64,000 nucleotides of DNA from Chloroflexota bacterium (GCA_003243965.1 QHBO01000011.1:36991-100990); one strand, 5' to 3'. Numbered from the stretch's first letter, positions 50,276 through 59,507 are shown. Notes: generated from the sequence alone by a model not told the origin. Program-made: numbers and translations.

Positions 50276-51427
50276 ATGGACTTCGCCCCCTCTCCCCAGC
50301 ACGAGGAGATTCGTCGCACCGTCCGCGACTTCGCGGAGCGCAGGATCGCGCCGGTCGCCGACGAGCTCGAGCGCCAGGGCAGCTTCCCCACCGAGATCAT
50401 CCGCGAGGCGGCCGCGCTTGGCCTGCTCGGCGTGCCGTACCCCGAAGAGGTCGGTGGCACCGGTCTCGACGCGCTGGCCTACGCGATCACCATCGAGGAG
50501 CTGGCGCGGGTGTCCGGAAGCGTGGCGATCATCGTCTCGGCCCACACCAGCCTCGGCTGCAACCCGATCTACCTGGCCGGTACCGATGCGCAGAAGGAGC
50601 GCTACCTGCGACCCCTGGCCAGCGGCCAGAAGCTCGGCGCGTATGGGCTCACCGAGCCAGGGGCGGGGAGTGACTCGCGCGGGACGCGAACCACGGCGAA
50701 GCGCGACGGCGACTGTTGGATCCTGAACGGCTCGAAGCGGTTCATCACCAATGCCGGCGTGGCAGGGATCTACATCGTCACCGCGGTGACCGAGAAGAGC
50801 GCCGCGCAGGGCAAGATCAGCGCCTTCATCGTCGAGGCCGATACGCCCGGATTCTCCATCGGTCGGATGGAGGAGAAGATGGGTCTGCACGCCAGCAACA
50901 CCGGGGAGTTGCTGTTCAACGACTGCCGGATCCCTGTGGAGAACCTGCTCGGCGAGGAGGGGGAGGGGGACAAGCTGTTCCTGAAGACGCTGGACGGCGG
51001 GCGGATCGGGATCGGTGCAATGGCCCTCGGCCTTGCGCAGGCCGCCTACGAGGCAGCCGTCCGCTACAGCCGCGAGCGGGAGCAGTTCGGCCGGCCGATC
51101 GGCAGCTTCCAGGGAGTGGCCTTCATGGTCGCTGACATGGCGACCGAGATCGATGCCGCCCGCCTGCTGGTGTACCGCGCCGCGTGGCGCAAAGATCGCG
51201 GCCTGGCCTACAGCACCGAAGCGGCGATGGCCAAGCTGTTCGCCAGCGAGGTCTCGCAGCGGGCCACCAACAACGCGGTCCAGATCCACGGCGGCTACGG
51301 CTACATCACCGAGTACCAGGTCGAGCGCTACCTGCGCGATGCGAAGCTGACGGAGATCGGGGAGGGGACCAGCCAGATCCAGCGCATGGTGATCGCCCGC
51401 AACCTGCTGGGTCTGCGCTCCTTCTGA
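50276..51427 (+). CDS. Acyl-CoA dehydrogenase
   Basis: 383 residues, complete. The N-terminal helical domain is followed by the FAD region YGLTEPGAGSDSRGTRT and WILNGSKRFITNAG, and the C-terminal signature is QIHGGYGYITEYQVERYLRDAKLTEIGEGTSQIQ in part; the Glu in the usual short-chain position (EYQVERY region) is the likely catalytic base. It makes trans-2-enoyl-CoA with electrons going to ETF. It could feed the hydratase-dehydrogenase-thiolase set at 19-26 kb. Confidence 0.95.
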   Translation: MDFAPSPQHEEIRRTVRDFAERRIAPVADELERQGSFPTEIIREAAALGLLGVPYPEEVGGTGLDALAYAITIEELARVSGSVAIIVSAHTSLGCNPIYLAGTDAQKERYLRPLASGQKLGAYGLTEPGAGSDSRGTRTTAKRDGDCWILNGSKRFITNAGVAGIYIVTAVTEKSAAQGKISAFIVEADTPGFSIGRMEEKMGLHASNTGELLFNDCRIPVENLLGEEGEGDKLFLKTLDGGRIGIGAMALGLAQAAYEAAVRYSREREQFGRPIGSFQGVAFMVADMATEIDAARLLVYRAAWRKDRGLAYSTEAAMAKLFASEVSQRATNNAVQIHGGYGYITEYQVERYLRDAKLTEIGEGTSQIQRMVIARNLLGLRSF

Positions 51428-51514
51428 CGCGGCTGAACGGGCTGGGTGGCTAACCCGGCTGAGCGGCTGACCCGCGAGCAGGCCGCAGCGCCGCGCTGGG
51501 CCGCTGGACGGCGG

Positions 51515-53497
51515 CTACCCGGCGGGTTGGGAAGCGTCCGTCAGCGCGCCGGAGGCAGCGAGCGCCACGAACGGGTCGAGCGCGTTGGGGTCGGCCAGGG
51601 AGCCGCGGCTGGCGGCCAGCTCGGGCGGCGTCCCGGTCAGGATCCGCTTGACGGGCACCTCCAGCTTCTTGCCGGAGAGGGTGCGCGGGATGGCCGGGAC
51701 GGCGTGGATCCGGTCCGGCACGTGGCGAGGCGAGAGACCGCGGCGCAGCTCGGCGCTGATCCGAGCCCGCAACTCCTCGTCAAGATTGGCGCCCTCCCGG
51801 AGCGCGACGAAGAGGATCAGCAGATCACCGGCCTCGAGGTGGACGACCAACGAATCGGTCACCTCCTCGAACGCCTCGACCGCCGCGTAGAACTCCGCCG
51901 TGCCGATTCGGACCCCGCCGCGGTTGAGAGTGGCGTCGGAGCGCCCGCTGATCACGCAGCTGCCGCGATCGGTGATTGTGATCCAGTCGCCGTGCCGCCA
52001 CACGCCGGGGTAGTCGGAGAAGTACGCCGCCCGGTAGCGCTCGCCATCGGGGTCGTTCCAGAAGCCGACCGGCATGGATGGCATCGGTGCGGTGAGCACC
52101 AGCTCGCCCTGGGCCCCGATCAGCGGCTGCCCGTCGGGATCGAACGCCTCGACCCGGCAGCCGAGGTGTCGACAGCTGATCTCGCCCTCCCAGACGGGCA
52201 CCATCGGGCTGCCGCCGACGAAGGCGGAGCAGACATCGGTCCCACCGGAGACGCTGGCAAGCTGGACATCGGATCCGATCGAGTCGTACACGTACCGAAA
52301 GCCTTCGGGGGGGAGCGGTGCGCCGGTCGAGCCCACGCCGCGCAGACGCGACAGATCCAGCTGCGCACCGGGCTGCAGGCCGTGTTTGCGGCAGGCCATG
52401 AGGTAGGGAGCGCTGGTGCCGAAGAAGGTGATCCCCGCCTCCTCGGCAAGACGCCAGAGGCGAAGCAGGTCGGGATGCGCCGGGCTCCCGTCGTACAGGA
52501 CGATGGTGGCGTCGACCAGCAGGCCCGATACGAGGTAGTTCCACATCATCCAGCCGGTGGTACTGAACCAGAAGAAGCGATCCTCCGCGCCGAGATCGTG
52601 GTGGAGCGCATGAATCTTGAGGTGCTCCAGCAGGATGCCCCCGTGCCGGTGAACGATCGCCTTGGGCAGCCCCGTGGTGCCAGAGCTGTACAGGACGTAG
52701 AGGGGGTGGTCGAACGGCACCGTCTCGTACTCCGGCGCGCCGCCCGCAGCGGTCAGCTCGTGCCACCCGACGGCGTCCGGAATCCGGCTCGACGTCGGCT
52801 CGAGGTACGGCACCGCCACCGTGGCGGCTAGGCTCGGCAGCGCGGCTCGAATGGCGGCGACTTGATCGGTGCGGTCCACCTGTCGGCCGCCATACCGATA
52901 GCCGTCGATGGTCAGCAGCACCTTCGGCTCGATCTGGCTGAACCGATCGACGACGCTGCGCGTCCCGAACTCCGGGGCGCACGACGACCAGATCGCCCCC
53001 AGGCTCGCGGTGGCGAGCAGCCCGATGGCCGCCTCGGGGATGTTCGGCAGGTAGGCCGCGATCCGGTCACCTGGCCCCACTCCCAGCCGATGGAGGCCAT
53101 GCCGCGCGCGGCCCACGGCGTCGCGCAGCTCCGCGACGGTGAGCGTCGTCGGTGAGCGGCTCTCAGAGTGGGCGATCACGACCACGTCGTCGGGTCCGCG
53201 CTGCGAAAGCCGGAGAGCGTGTTCCGCCCAGTTCAGGCGGCTGCCCGGGAACCAGGCGGTGCCCGGCATCTCGGGGCGCCCGATGGCCGCCGACGGCGGG
53301 GAGTGGGAGACAACCCCGAAGTGGTCCCAGATCGATTGCCAGAAGGCCCCAAGGTCAGTCACCGACCATCGCCACAGCTCGTTGTAGTCGGCGAAGCGCA
53401 GCCCACGCTCGGCCTCGAGCCAGCGCAGATAGGCGCCGATTCGGGAGCGGTTAGGCGCGTCGCCCGGCGGCGACCACAGGACCGGTGGAACGGGCAT
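51515..53497 (-). CDS. aacS: Acetoacetyl-CoA synthetase
   Basis: 660 residues. An ANL-superfamily ligase of the AacS type: ATP motif LYSSGTTGLPKAIVH, TTGWMMWNYLVSGLL, GSTGAPLPPEGFRYVY, VSGGTDVCSAFVGG, GRSDATLNRGGVRIG, and SGKKLEVPVKRIL with the C-terminal catalytic Lys. It activates acetoacetate to acetoacetyl-CoA, which thiolase can split. The ATG at 53497 was chosen because PVPPVLWSPP starts the conserved N-terminus. Convergent with the acyl-CoA dehydrogenase gene. Confidence 0.93.
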   Translation of the reverse strand: MPVPPVLWSPPGDAPNRSRIGAYLRWLEAERGLRFADYNELWRWSVTDLGAFWQSIWDHFGVVSHSPPSAAIGRPEMPGTAWFPGSRLNWAEHALRLSQRGPDDVVVIAHSESRSPTTLTVAELRDAVGRARHGLHRLGVGPGDRIAAYLPNIPEAAIGLLATASLGAIWSSCAPEFGTRSVVDRFSQIEPKVLLTIDGYRYGGRQVDRTDQVAAIRAALPSLAATVAVPYLEPTSSRIPDAVGWHELTAAGGAPEYETVPFDHPLYVLYSSGTTGLPKAIVHRHGGILLEHLKIHALHHDLGAEDRFFWFSTTGWMMWNYLVSGLLVDATIVLYDGSPAHPDLLRLWRLAEEAGITFFGTSAPYLMACRKHGLQPGAQLDLSRLRGVGSTGAPLPPEGFRYVYDSIGSDVQLASVSGGTDVCSAFVGGSPMVPVWEGEISCRHLGCRVEAFDPDGQPLIGAQGELVLTAPMPSMPVGFWNDPDGERYRAAYFSDYPGVWRHGDWITITDRGSCVISGRSDATLNRGGVRIGTAEFYAAVEAFEEVTDSLVVHLEAGDLLILFVALREGANLDEELRARISAELRRGLSPRHVPDRIHAVPAIPRTLSGKKLEVPVKRILTGTPPELAASRGSLADPNALDPFVALAASGALTDASQPAG

Positions 53498-53530
53498 GGC
53501 CGGATGATGCCAGACCGTTCCGCAGGCGCG

Positions 53531-53536
53531 TATCCT
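53531..53536 (+). promoter_or_regulatory. Candidate leaderless -10 box of the FG-GAP-like protein gene
   Basis: TATCCT, 5 bases before the ATG at 53542. Confidence 0.4.
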
Positions 53537-53541
53537 CACCG

Positions 53542-55758
53542 ATGACCGTGACTCCCGGGCGCCGGACCATTCCGCTCCTTGCCCTCGGCGCCGCGCTGGT
53601 GCTCGGCGCCTGGTTCCCCGGCCCGACCCGCGCGGCGCTGTCAGGCGTGAGCGCGATTCCGGACGAGCCCGGCTCCCAGCTCCTCGATGGCGAGGCGGTT
53701 GCCGCGGTGGTGGCGGACATCACCGGCGACGGGACGAGGGACCTGGTGCGCGTCGTCCGCCGGGCACAGAATCCCGGACAGCTGGCCGTCGATGCCTGGA
53801 CGATCGACACCGGCAGGCCGACCCCGCTGGCCCAGGTGCCCCTGATGCGTGGCACGACCCCGGAGGAGAAGCGGGGCTCCCCACGGCCGGCCGATGGAAT
53901 GCTCCCGGTCCGAGTCGGTGAGCCTGCCCGATTCCTGATCTGGCACGACCATGGACGGGAGCGCCTGCTGCTGGCGACGATCGGGATGCGCCGGGATCAG
54001 CGGGCCTGCTGCCTGACCGTCTGGCTGGTGCAGGCCGCGGGCGGCACGGTGCAGCTCAGCCGGATGATCGACAGCGGCGTTGACGCCACGTCGATCGTGG
54101 CGCTCGATCTCGATGCGGACGGTACCGATGAGCTGCTTGTCAGCCGCGCGCCGAGTTCCGCTCGGCCCAACGACACCCCGATCGTGCTGTATCGCTGGGA
54201 CAGGGCCCGATTCGGTGTCCAGCAGTTGTGGGTGCGCGGGGTGAGCAACGTCTCGGTGCCCGTCCTCTCGGTCCTCGGCAACACGGACGGAATCCCGGGC
54301 GATGAGGCGGCGCTGGTCATTCGGTGGCAGGTCACCGGCGTCTCTGACGCGACCCAGCTCGTGCGTCTGGCGTGGAGAGCGGGCGCACTCGGCGTGGAGC
54401 AGATGTCGGTGCCATTCGACAGCGAGGTGACCTCGGTCGCGGTTGCCGGCGGCCGAGGGGTGGTGGTCAGCTCGTTCGCCGATGGCTTCGTCTGGCGCTG
54501 GCCGGCCGGCGGAGCGCCGGAACGCATCGGTGCCATCTCGGCTGGCGCCAACCTGCTGGTCGGAACGCTTGGCGGCGGCAGCGGGAGCGGCAGCGGCGGC
54601 GGCAGCGGCAGCGGCAGCGGCAGCGGCGGCGGCCAGGGCAGCGTGCTGCAGGTGGCGAGCGACACGGGCACCCGTCGCCTGCTGCTCATCGACCCGCTCG
54701 GAGGCGGCCCGGTGAATGACTATTCACCCAGCGCCGGCGCGGCGTCGTTCGAGGCGGGCGAGCTGGCGCCGTATGTCGGCCCCCTGCCGGGCGGGCTGCC
54801 GATCAGCCGCGCCCCGGCCTTCATCTTCTCCGGCCGCCTGCTGACCGACGGTGGCACTCCTCGGACCATCGCCGCGCTGCCGGCGATGATGCCCGTGGGC
54901 GTGCTTGGAGGCGCGGACGGCTGGGTGGCGCTCATCCGGGGCGCCGGCTGGGACATCGGCCGCCGCGGCGGCCCGCTGCTGCAGGGTGCGCCTCCGGCGG
55001 TCACCACGTTGGCGCACACCGCCGAGCTGTTCACGCCGGAGCAGGCGGGCGGGGCCATGGCGCCCCAGTTGCGCGGCGCCGTTGCGGCGCCCGGTGGGGC
55101 GGCCGGATCGATCCTGACCCGCAACGGCTTCGTGGTCCGCATCGGTGCACCGCCCGGGTCTGCCGGCTACGTTGTTCCGCTGGGCCCGCAGTACCCGATC
55201 CGCGTGGTACGCACCGCGATCTTTGGATCGAGCGAGGTCCAGCTCGCCGTGGATCCGCCGCCCCCGGACGCGGGCAACACGAGCGACACGGGCGACGCGG
55301 GCGCGCAGCTCCGCACCTTTCTGGTCACGCCCGCCGGTCACGGCTATGTCACCACCTGGCACGTGCGCGTGCTGGACAAGCCCCCGGTGCTCAGCGCCCA
55401 GGCACCGTTCGCTCCGCTCTCCTTCAGCGTGCCGATCGACGGGCGGGCCTCGGCGGGCGCCAGCGTGATCGTCGACGGCTCGCCCGTCACCGTCCGCGGC
55501 AACGGAACGTGGGTCGCCTCGGTCGGCGCGACGCTGCTGCCGCGCGAGGTCTCGATCGTGGCGCACGATCAGCTCGGCAACGTGGCGACCACCCGCGTCA
55601 GCGTCGTGGCGGTGCTCGACTACCGGCAGCTGCCCTGGGTGCCGATCACCGTTCTGCTCACCGTGGTCACGGCGGTCGTGCTCTACCTGCGGGCACCCCG
55701 GAGCGCCGCTCGTCCTGCGCCGGCCGACGGGCCGCTCGAGGAGATCGAGGAGCTGTAG
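53542..55758 (+). CDS. Secreted, membrane-anchored FG-GAP/VCBS-like repeat protein
   Basis: 738 residues. A signal peptide (TIPLLALGAALVLGAWF) is followed by beta-propeller-like repeats with calcium-loop motifs (VVADITGDGTRDLVR, VALDLDADGTDELLV). Residues about 344-364 are a pure Gly/Ser linker. A C-terminal domain with PIDGRASAGASVIVDGSPVTV looks like a bacterial Ig-type adhesin fold. One membrane helix (VPITVLLTVVTAVVLYL) and a short acidic tail anchor it. Probably a cell-surface binding protein; the ligand is unknown. Confidence 0.75.
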   Translation: MTVTPGRRTIPLLALGAALVLGAWFPGPTRAALSGVSAIPDEPGSQLLDGEAVAAVVADITGDGTRDLVRVVRRAQNPGQLAVDAWTIDTGRPTPLAQVPLMRGTTPEEKRGSPRPADGMLPVRVGEPARFLIWHDHGRERLLLATIGMRRDQRACCLTVWLVQAAGGTVQLSRMIDSGVDATSIVALDLDADGTDELLVSRAPSSARPNDTPIVLYRWDRARFGVQQLWVRGVSNVSVPVLSVLGNTDGIPGDEAALVIRWQVTGVSDATQLVRLAWRAGALGVEQMSVPFDSEVTSVAVAGGRGVVVSSFADGFVWRWPAGGAPERIGAISAGANLLVGTLGGGSGSGSGGGSGSGSGSGGGQGSVLQVASDTGTRRLLLIDPLGGGPVNDYSPSAGAASFEAGELAPYVGPLPGGLPISRAPAFIFSGRLLTDGGTPRTIAALPAMMPVGVLGGADGWVALIRGAGWDIGRRGGPLLQGAPPAVTTLAHTAELFTPEQAGGAMAPQLRGAVAAPGGAAGSILTRNGFVVRIGAPPGSAGYVVPLGPQYPIRVVRTAIFGSSEVQLAVDPPPPDAGNTSDTGDAGAQLRTFLVTPAGHGYVTTWHVRVLDKPPVLSAQAPFAPLSFSVPIDGRASAGASVIVDGSPVTVRGNGTWVASVGATLLPREVSIVAHDQLGNVATTRVSVVAVLDYRQLPWVPITVLLTVVTAVVLYLRAPRSAARPAPADGPLEEIEEL
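54571..54633 (+). repeat. GGC/AGC low-complexity tract encoding a Gly-Ser linker
   Basis: About 60 bases of alternating GGC and AGC codons inside the gene for the secreted repeat protein. It is prone to slippage, so its length may vary between strains. Confidence 0.8.
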
Positions 55759-55787
55759 CGCCCGCGCGCTGACAGGCAACTCACCAC

Positions 55788-56966
55788 ATGAGCGACACGA
55801 TGGCCGGCATCCCAGCCCCCCAGCCCGCCGGCGAAGCGACAGGGGACGCGGCTGCCGGCAACCCCGCGGCCCGCGAGCGCGTCGAGCGGCTCGCCGCCCG
55901 CCACGGACTGAATCTGCTCGGGATCGCGCCGGCCGAGCCACTCCTCGAGGCGAGGGACCGGATGCAGCAGTCGGTGCGCGAGGGACGCATGGCGCGCATG
56001 GACTGGATGGGCGGTGACCGGCCGGAGATCGCCACCGACCCCCGACGCCTGGACCCCACCGCCCGGTCGGTGATCGTGGTCGCCGCTCCCTACGCCGGCG
56101 CGGCCCGCGCGAGCTGGGATGCCGGAGCAGGAACGCTCCCTCCGCTTCTCCGCGAGGCGCTCGCCGGCGAGCCTGCCACGCCGACCGGGCTCATCGCGCG
56201 CTACGCGCTCGGCACCGACTACCATCTCGCGCTTCGTGACCGGTTGGACGGTCTGGCGGAGGAGCTGCGCCGGGACGGCATCCCGGCGGGAGCCACCTCC
56301 TTCGTGGACGACCGGCCGCTCGCCGAGCGCGCGTTTGCGGCACGCGCCGGGCTGGGCTGGATCGGCAAGAACACGAACCTGCTGACCCATCACCCCGCCG
56401 GCAGCTGGGTCTTCCTGGGGGCGATCCTGTCGTCCGCCGAGCTGCCCGTCGACGAGCCGATCCGCTCGTCATGCGGCAGCTGCCGTCGCTGCATCGACGG
56501 GTGTCCGACCGGGGCCATCATCGGGCCGCAGACGATCGACGCCAATCGGTGCATCAGCTACCTGACCATCGAGCATCCCGGCGAGCTGGCGACGGATGCG
56601 GCGCGGGCGATCGGTGCGTGGATCTTCGGTTGCGACGTCTGCCAGGAGGTGTGCCCGGTGAACGCGGAGGCCGATGATCCCGGTCCGCTCCGCGTCCCGC
56701 TGCTGCCACTCGGGGAGCGGCTGCTTCCACTTGGCGCGCGCGCTTTCCAGCGAGCCTTTGGCCAGAGCGCCCTGCGACGCGCGGGGCGCCACCGCCTGCT
56801 TCGGAACGTGATCATTGCGCTGTCCAACGCACTCGACGCCGGGGACCTGCCGCCGGGCACGGTAACCGGGGTCGAGCGATTCCTGGAGGCTGCGGCGCGA
56901 GACTCGCGCGACGAGGTCCGGGCGCATGCATCCCGTGCCTTGGTCGCCTTGCACGCCGGCACGTAA
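55788..56966 (+). CDS. queG: Epoxyqueuosine reductase
   Basis: 392 residues. Cobalamin-binding N-terminal part with SFVDDRPLAERAFAARAGLGWIGKNTNLL, then two [4Fe-4S] motifs CGSCRRCIDGCPTGAI and CDVCQEVCPVN, and a C-terminal helical HEAT-like region. QueG performs the last step of queuosine synthesis, reducing epoxyqueuosine at position 34 of tRNAs decoding Asn, Asp, His and Tyr. It needs cobalamin. Other queuosine genes are not in the window. The ATG at 55788 gives a slightly long polar N-terminus. Confidence 0.95.
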   Translation: MSDTMAGIPAPQPAGEATGDAAAGNPAARERVERLAARHGLNLLGIAPAEPLLEARDRMQQSVREGRMARMDWMGGDRPEIATDPRRLDPTARSVIVVAAPYAGAARASWDAGAGTLPPLLREALAGEPATPTGLIARYALGTDYHLALRDRLDGLAEELRRDGIPAGATSFVDDRPLAERAFAARAGLGWIGKNTNLLTHHPAGSWVFLGAILSSAELPVDEPIRSSCGSCRRCIDGCPTGAIIGPQTIDANRCISYLTIEHPGELATDAARAIGAWIFGCDVCQEVCPVNAEADDPGPLRVPLLPLGERLLPLGARAFQRAFGQSALRRAGRHRLLRNVIIALSNALDAGDLPPGTVTGVERFLEAAARDSRDEVRAHASRALVALHAGT

Positions 56967-56969
56967 ACT
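56964..56969 (+). promoter_or_regulatory. Candidate leaderless -10 box of the DUF1015 gene
   Basis: TAAACT, 6 bases before the ATG at 56976; it overlaps the queG stop codon. Confidence 0.4.
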
Positions 56970-56975
56970 CGACCG

Positions 56976-58307
56976 ATGCCCACCGTGCGGCCCTTCGCAG
57001 GGCTTGGCTACGCACTGGATCGCTACGGGACCCCGACCGTCCCGGAACGTGTCCGCCTCCCGAACGAGCCGCCGCGGCACCCCGGTCGCGTCGCCGACCT
57101 GACCGATGTCGCCTGCCCGCCGTACGACGTCATCAGCGACGCGCAACGCGACGAGCTGCTGGAGCGCGACGCGCACAACGCGGTCCGGCTCGAGCTGAAC
57201 CCCGATGCCGAGGATCCGCACGCCGCGGCCGTCGCCGAGTTGCACGCGTGGATCGCGGCGGGAGTTCTCGAGCGGCGGAGCGCTCCATCGGTCTACTACT
57301 ACTCGTTCGCGGCGCGGCCCGACTCGGATCAGCCGATGGTGCATGGGGTCCTGTCCCGTGTCCTGCTCGAACCGTGGGGCGGCGGCGTGCGTCCCCACGA
57401 GCACACCATGCCAGGGCCGAAGGCCGAGCGCCTCGGGCTGTTGCGGGCCACCCGAACCCAGCTGAGCCCGATCCTGGTGCTCTACTTCGACCGCTCGGAG
57501 CGATACCGCCACGTCATGTCGCGGCCATGGACCGATGAGTGGCGGGCCTGCGACGCGGATGGGTTGCTGCACCAGGTGGCCGCGGTGGACCCGGACGAGC
57601 GGCTCCTCAATTACCTCTCGCGTCAGCGGCTGTTCGTGGCCGACGGCCACCATCGGTACGAGACCGCCCTCGCCTACCAGGCCGACGTGCGGGCCGACAC
57701 CGCGGTCCGCGACCTGCCGCTCGGCGCGCTGGCCGCCGACTGGGTGATGGCCGTGCTCGTCAACGCGCAGCAGGAGGAGCTCCGGATCCTGCCGACGCAT
57801 CGGCTGCTGCGTGCCGTCGATCCCGCCCCATTGGCGCGCAGCAGTGAGCTGTTCGACGCGGAGCCGATGCCGCTCGACGAGCTTCCCGCTCGGCTCGAAG
57901 CGACGCCGGATGACACCACGCTGTTTGGGCTCGTGCTGCCCGGAGTTCGCGGCTGGCTGCTGGTCGGCAGACCGGACGCCATTACGGAGCGGATGCGGTC
58001 GGAGCGGGGGAGCACCGCGTTCCGCCGGCTCGACCTGGCCGTGCTTCACGCCGCGCTGCTGCGCGATGCGCTGGGGATCGACGAGGCCGCGGTCGCCGGA
58101 GGGCGCCAGCTTCTCTACACTAGGAGCGCCCCGGACGCCATCGAGCGCGTGCAGCGTGGCGAGGTGAAGGGCGCCGTCCTGGTGCGGCCGACCCGTCTCG
58201 AGCAGCTGGCCGCGGTTGCGAACGCTGGCGACGTGATGCCGCACAAGTCGACCTATTTCCATCCCAAGCTGCTGACCGGGATGGTCTTCAACCCCCTGGA
58301 GGACTGA
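56976..58307 (+). CDS. DUF1015 family protein
   Basis: 443 residues, full family length. VACPPYDVISDAQRDELLERDAHNAVRLELN near the start, GVRPHEHTMPGPKAERLGLLRAT, FVADGHHRYETALAYQ, and a C-terminal MPHKSTYFHPKLLTGMVF are the family hallmarks. DUF1015 proteins are common in anaerobes and Chloroflexi, often near amino-acid or serine metabolism genes; the activity is not established. The conserved His residues suggest an enzyme. An alpha/beta-hydrolase gene follows 7 bases later. Confidence 0.92.
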   Translation: MPTVRPFAGLGYALDRYGTPTVPERVRLPNEPPRHPGRVADLTDVACPPYDVISDAQRDELLERDAHNAVRLELNPDAEDPHAAAVAELHAWIAAGVLERRSAPSVYYYSFAARPDSDQPMVHGVLSRVLLEPWGGGVRPHEHTMPGPKAERLGLLRATRTQLSPILVLYFDRSERYRHVMSRPWTDEWRACDADGLLHQVAAVDPDERLLNYLSRQRLFVADGHHRYETALAYQADVRADTAVRDLPLGALAADWVMAVLVNAQQEELRILPTHRLLRAVDPAPLARSSELFDAEPMPLDELPARLEATPDDTTLFGLVLPGVRGWLLVGRPDAITERMRSERGSTAFRRLDLAVLHAALLRDALGIDEAAVAGGRQLLYTRSAPDAIERVQRGEVKGAVLVRPTRLEQLAAVANAGDVMPHKSTYFHPKLLTGMVFNPLED

Positions 58308-58314
58308 GAGCCAA

Positions 58315-59223
58315 ATGGTGCAGGCCATCAAGCGCGACGAGGTCTACATCGAGCCGGAGGGCATTTACGTCGAGACGCACCAACCGGAACGCCGCAGCCG
58401 CAAGCCGCCCCTGCTCCTGGTCCACGGCGCCCTCACCGGCTCCTGGCTGTGGTCGAGCTTCGCGGCATTCATGGCGGAGCGCGGCTGGGAGGCGCACGCC
58501 ATGAACTTCCGTGGTCACTACACCAGCGACCTGGCGGACCTGTCCACCGTCTCCATGGCCGACTACGCGTCCGATATCGGCGTGGCGGTCAGGCAGATAG
58601 GGCGCCCGCCGGTGATCGTCGGATGGGGCATTGGCGCCCTGGCCGGGCTGCTGTACGCGGAACGCCACCCTGTCCTGGGCCTCGTTCTGCTGGCTCCCTC
58701 GCCGCCCGCGGACGCGCTGCCTCGCCGCCCGGTCGAGCACGAGCTGCGCTCGGTCCCGCCGATTTACGACGCTGAGTGGTGGGGCTGGATCGCACCGGCC
58801 GACAAGCTCCGCGAGCTGATGCCGGACATGGACGACGCCGACCTGGGCAAAATGCAGGAGATGCTGCGCGGCGCTCGAGAGAGCGGCAGCGCGCGCCGCG
58901 AGCGGATGCGCGGTGTGCAACTCGACGCCTCGCGCATCGGGATCCCGGTGCTGGTGATCGGTGCCGGCCAGGACGATGTCGTGCACCCGTCCGAGGCGCG
59001 CCGCACAGCCGACGTGCTGGGCGCCACGTACGAGTACTTCCCCGCGGCGAGCCACTTCGGGCTGGTGATGGGCTCGGAAACCTGGCCTCAGGTGGCGGGC
59101 AGCGTGCTCGGCTGGCTCGAGGAGCGGCGCCACGCCATGCTCGCCGCCGCAACCAGCGCGGGGCCCGTGGCCGCGTCCACGGGTTCGGCATCGGCCGCAC
59201 CGCGAAGTCCCGTCGCCCGGTAA
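58315..59223 (+). CDS. Alpha/beta-hydrolase fold protein without nucleophile
   Basis: 302 residues. The fold is clear: PPLLLVHGALTGSWLW (oxyanion loop), the nucleophile elbow, GIPVLVIGAGQDDVV (acid Asp220/221) and FPAASHFGLV (His247). The elbow reads GWGIG at residues 103-107, so Gly105 stands where Ser, Asp or Cys is required. Standard esterase or lyase chemistry is therefore unlikely; pseudo-hydrolase binding or cofactor-free oxygenase-like roles are known for related proteins. It sits close behind the DUF1015 gene. The last ~35 residues are an Ala/Ser-rich tail. Confidence 0.82.
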   Translation: MVQAIKRDEVYIEPEGIYVETHQPERRSRKPPLLLVHGALTGSWLWSSFAAFMAERGWEAHAMNFRGHYTSDLADLSTVSMADYASDIGVAVRQIGRPPVIVGWGIGALAGLLYAERHPVLGLVLLAPSPPADALPRRPVEHELRSVPPIYDAEWWGWIAPADKLRELMPDMDDADLGKMQEMLRGARESGSARRERMRGVQLDASRIGIPVLVIGAGQDDVVHPSEARRTADVLGATYEYFPAASHFGLVMGSETWPQVAGSVLGWLEERRHAMLAAATSAGPVAASTGSASAAPRSPVAR

Positions 59224-59246
59224 CCGGGCTCGTAGGTGCTGGCGTG

Positions 59247-59372
59247 ATGCATCGGTTCACCCAAATCTCCATGCGTCGCCTTGGCGCACATCGGCTCTCG
59301 CCCACGGCGATTGCGCTGATCGGGCTGCTGCTCGCGGCATGTCAGAAGGGCAACGGCGGCTCAGGCTACTGA
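59247..59372 (+). CDS. 41-residue lipoprotein
   Basis: A 42-codon gene with a basic N-region (MHRFTQISMRRLGAHR), a hydrophobic core (AIALIGLLLAAC) with a clear lipobox, and only nine residues after the Cys (QKGNGGSGY). The design matches entericidin-like small lipoproteins. In-frame GTG at 59244 is an alternative start. It lies 23 bases after the hydrolase gene. Confidence 0.6.
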   Translation: MHRFTQISMRRLGAHRLSPTAIALIGLLLAACQKGNGGSGY

Positions 59373-59401
59373 ACCGTCCGCGCGCGGCGCGAAAAAACTG
59401 C

Positions 59402-59430
59402 TTGGAGAATGCGGCCCGGGGTGACACAAT
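59402..59430 (+). promoter_or_regulatory. Candidate promoter of the ScyD-like gene
   Basis: TTGGAG (59402-59407), 17 bases, CACAAT (59425-59430). It is followed by a ~70-base leader with a GGAGGA ribosome binding site. CCGGGG/CCCCGG (59416-59421 and 59441-59446) can pair across the start region. Confidence 0.35.
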
Positions 59431-59507
59431 CCGGACCGAGCCCCGGTGGGCAGCGTGATGGAGCCCTGAACTCTCACTCCCCATCCGGCCGCTTGGAGGA
59501 ATGTTCC

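Noticed and set aside
54571..54633. CRISPR-like or minisatellite repeat
   Set aside because: It is a GGC/AGC codon tract within a Gly-Ser linker and has no spacers.
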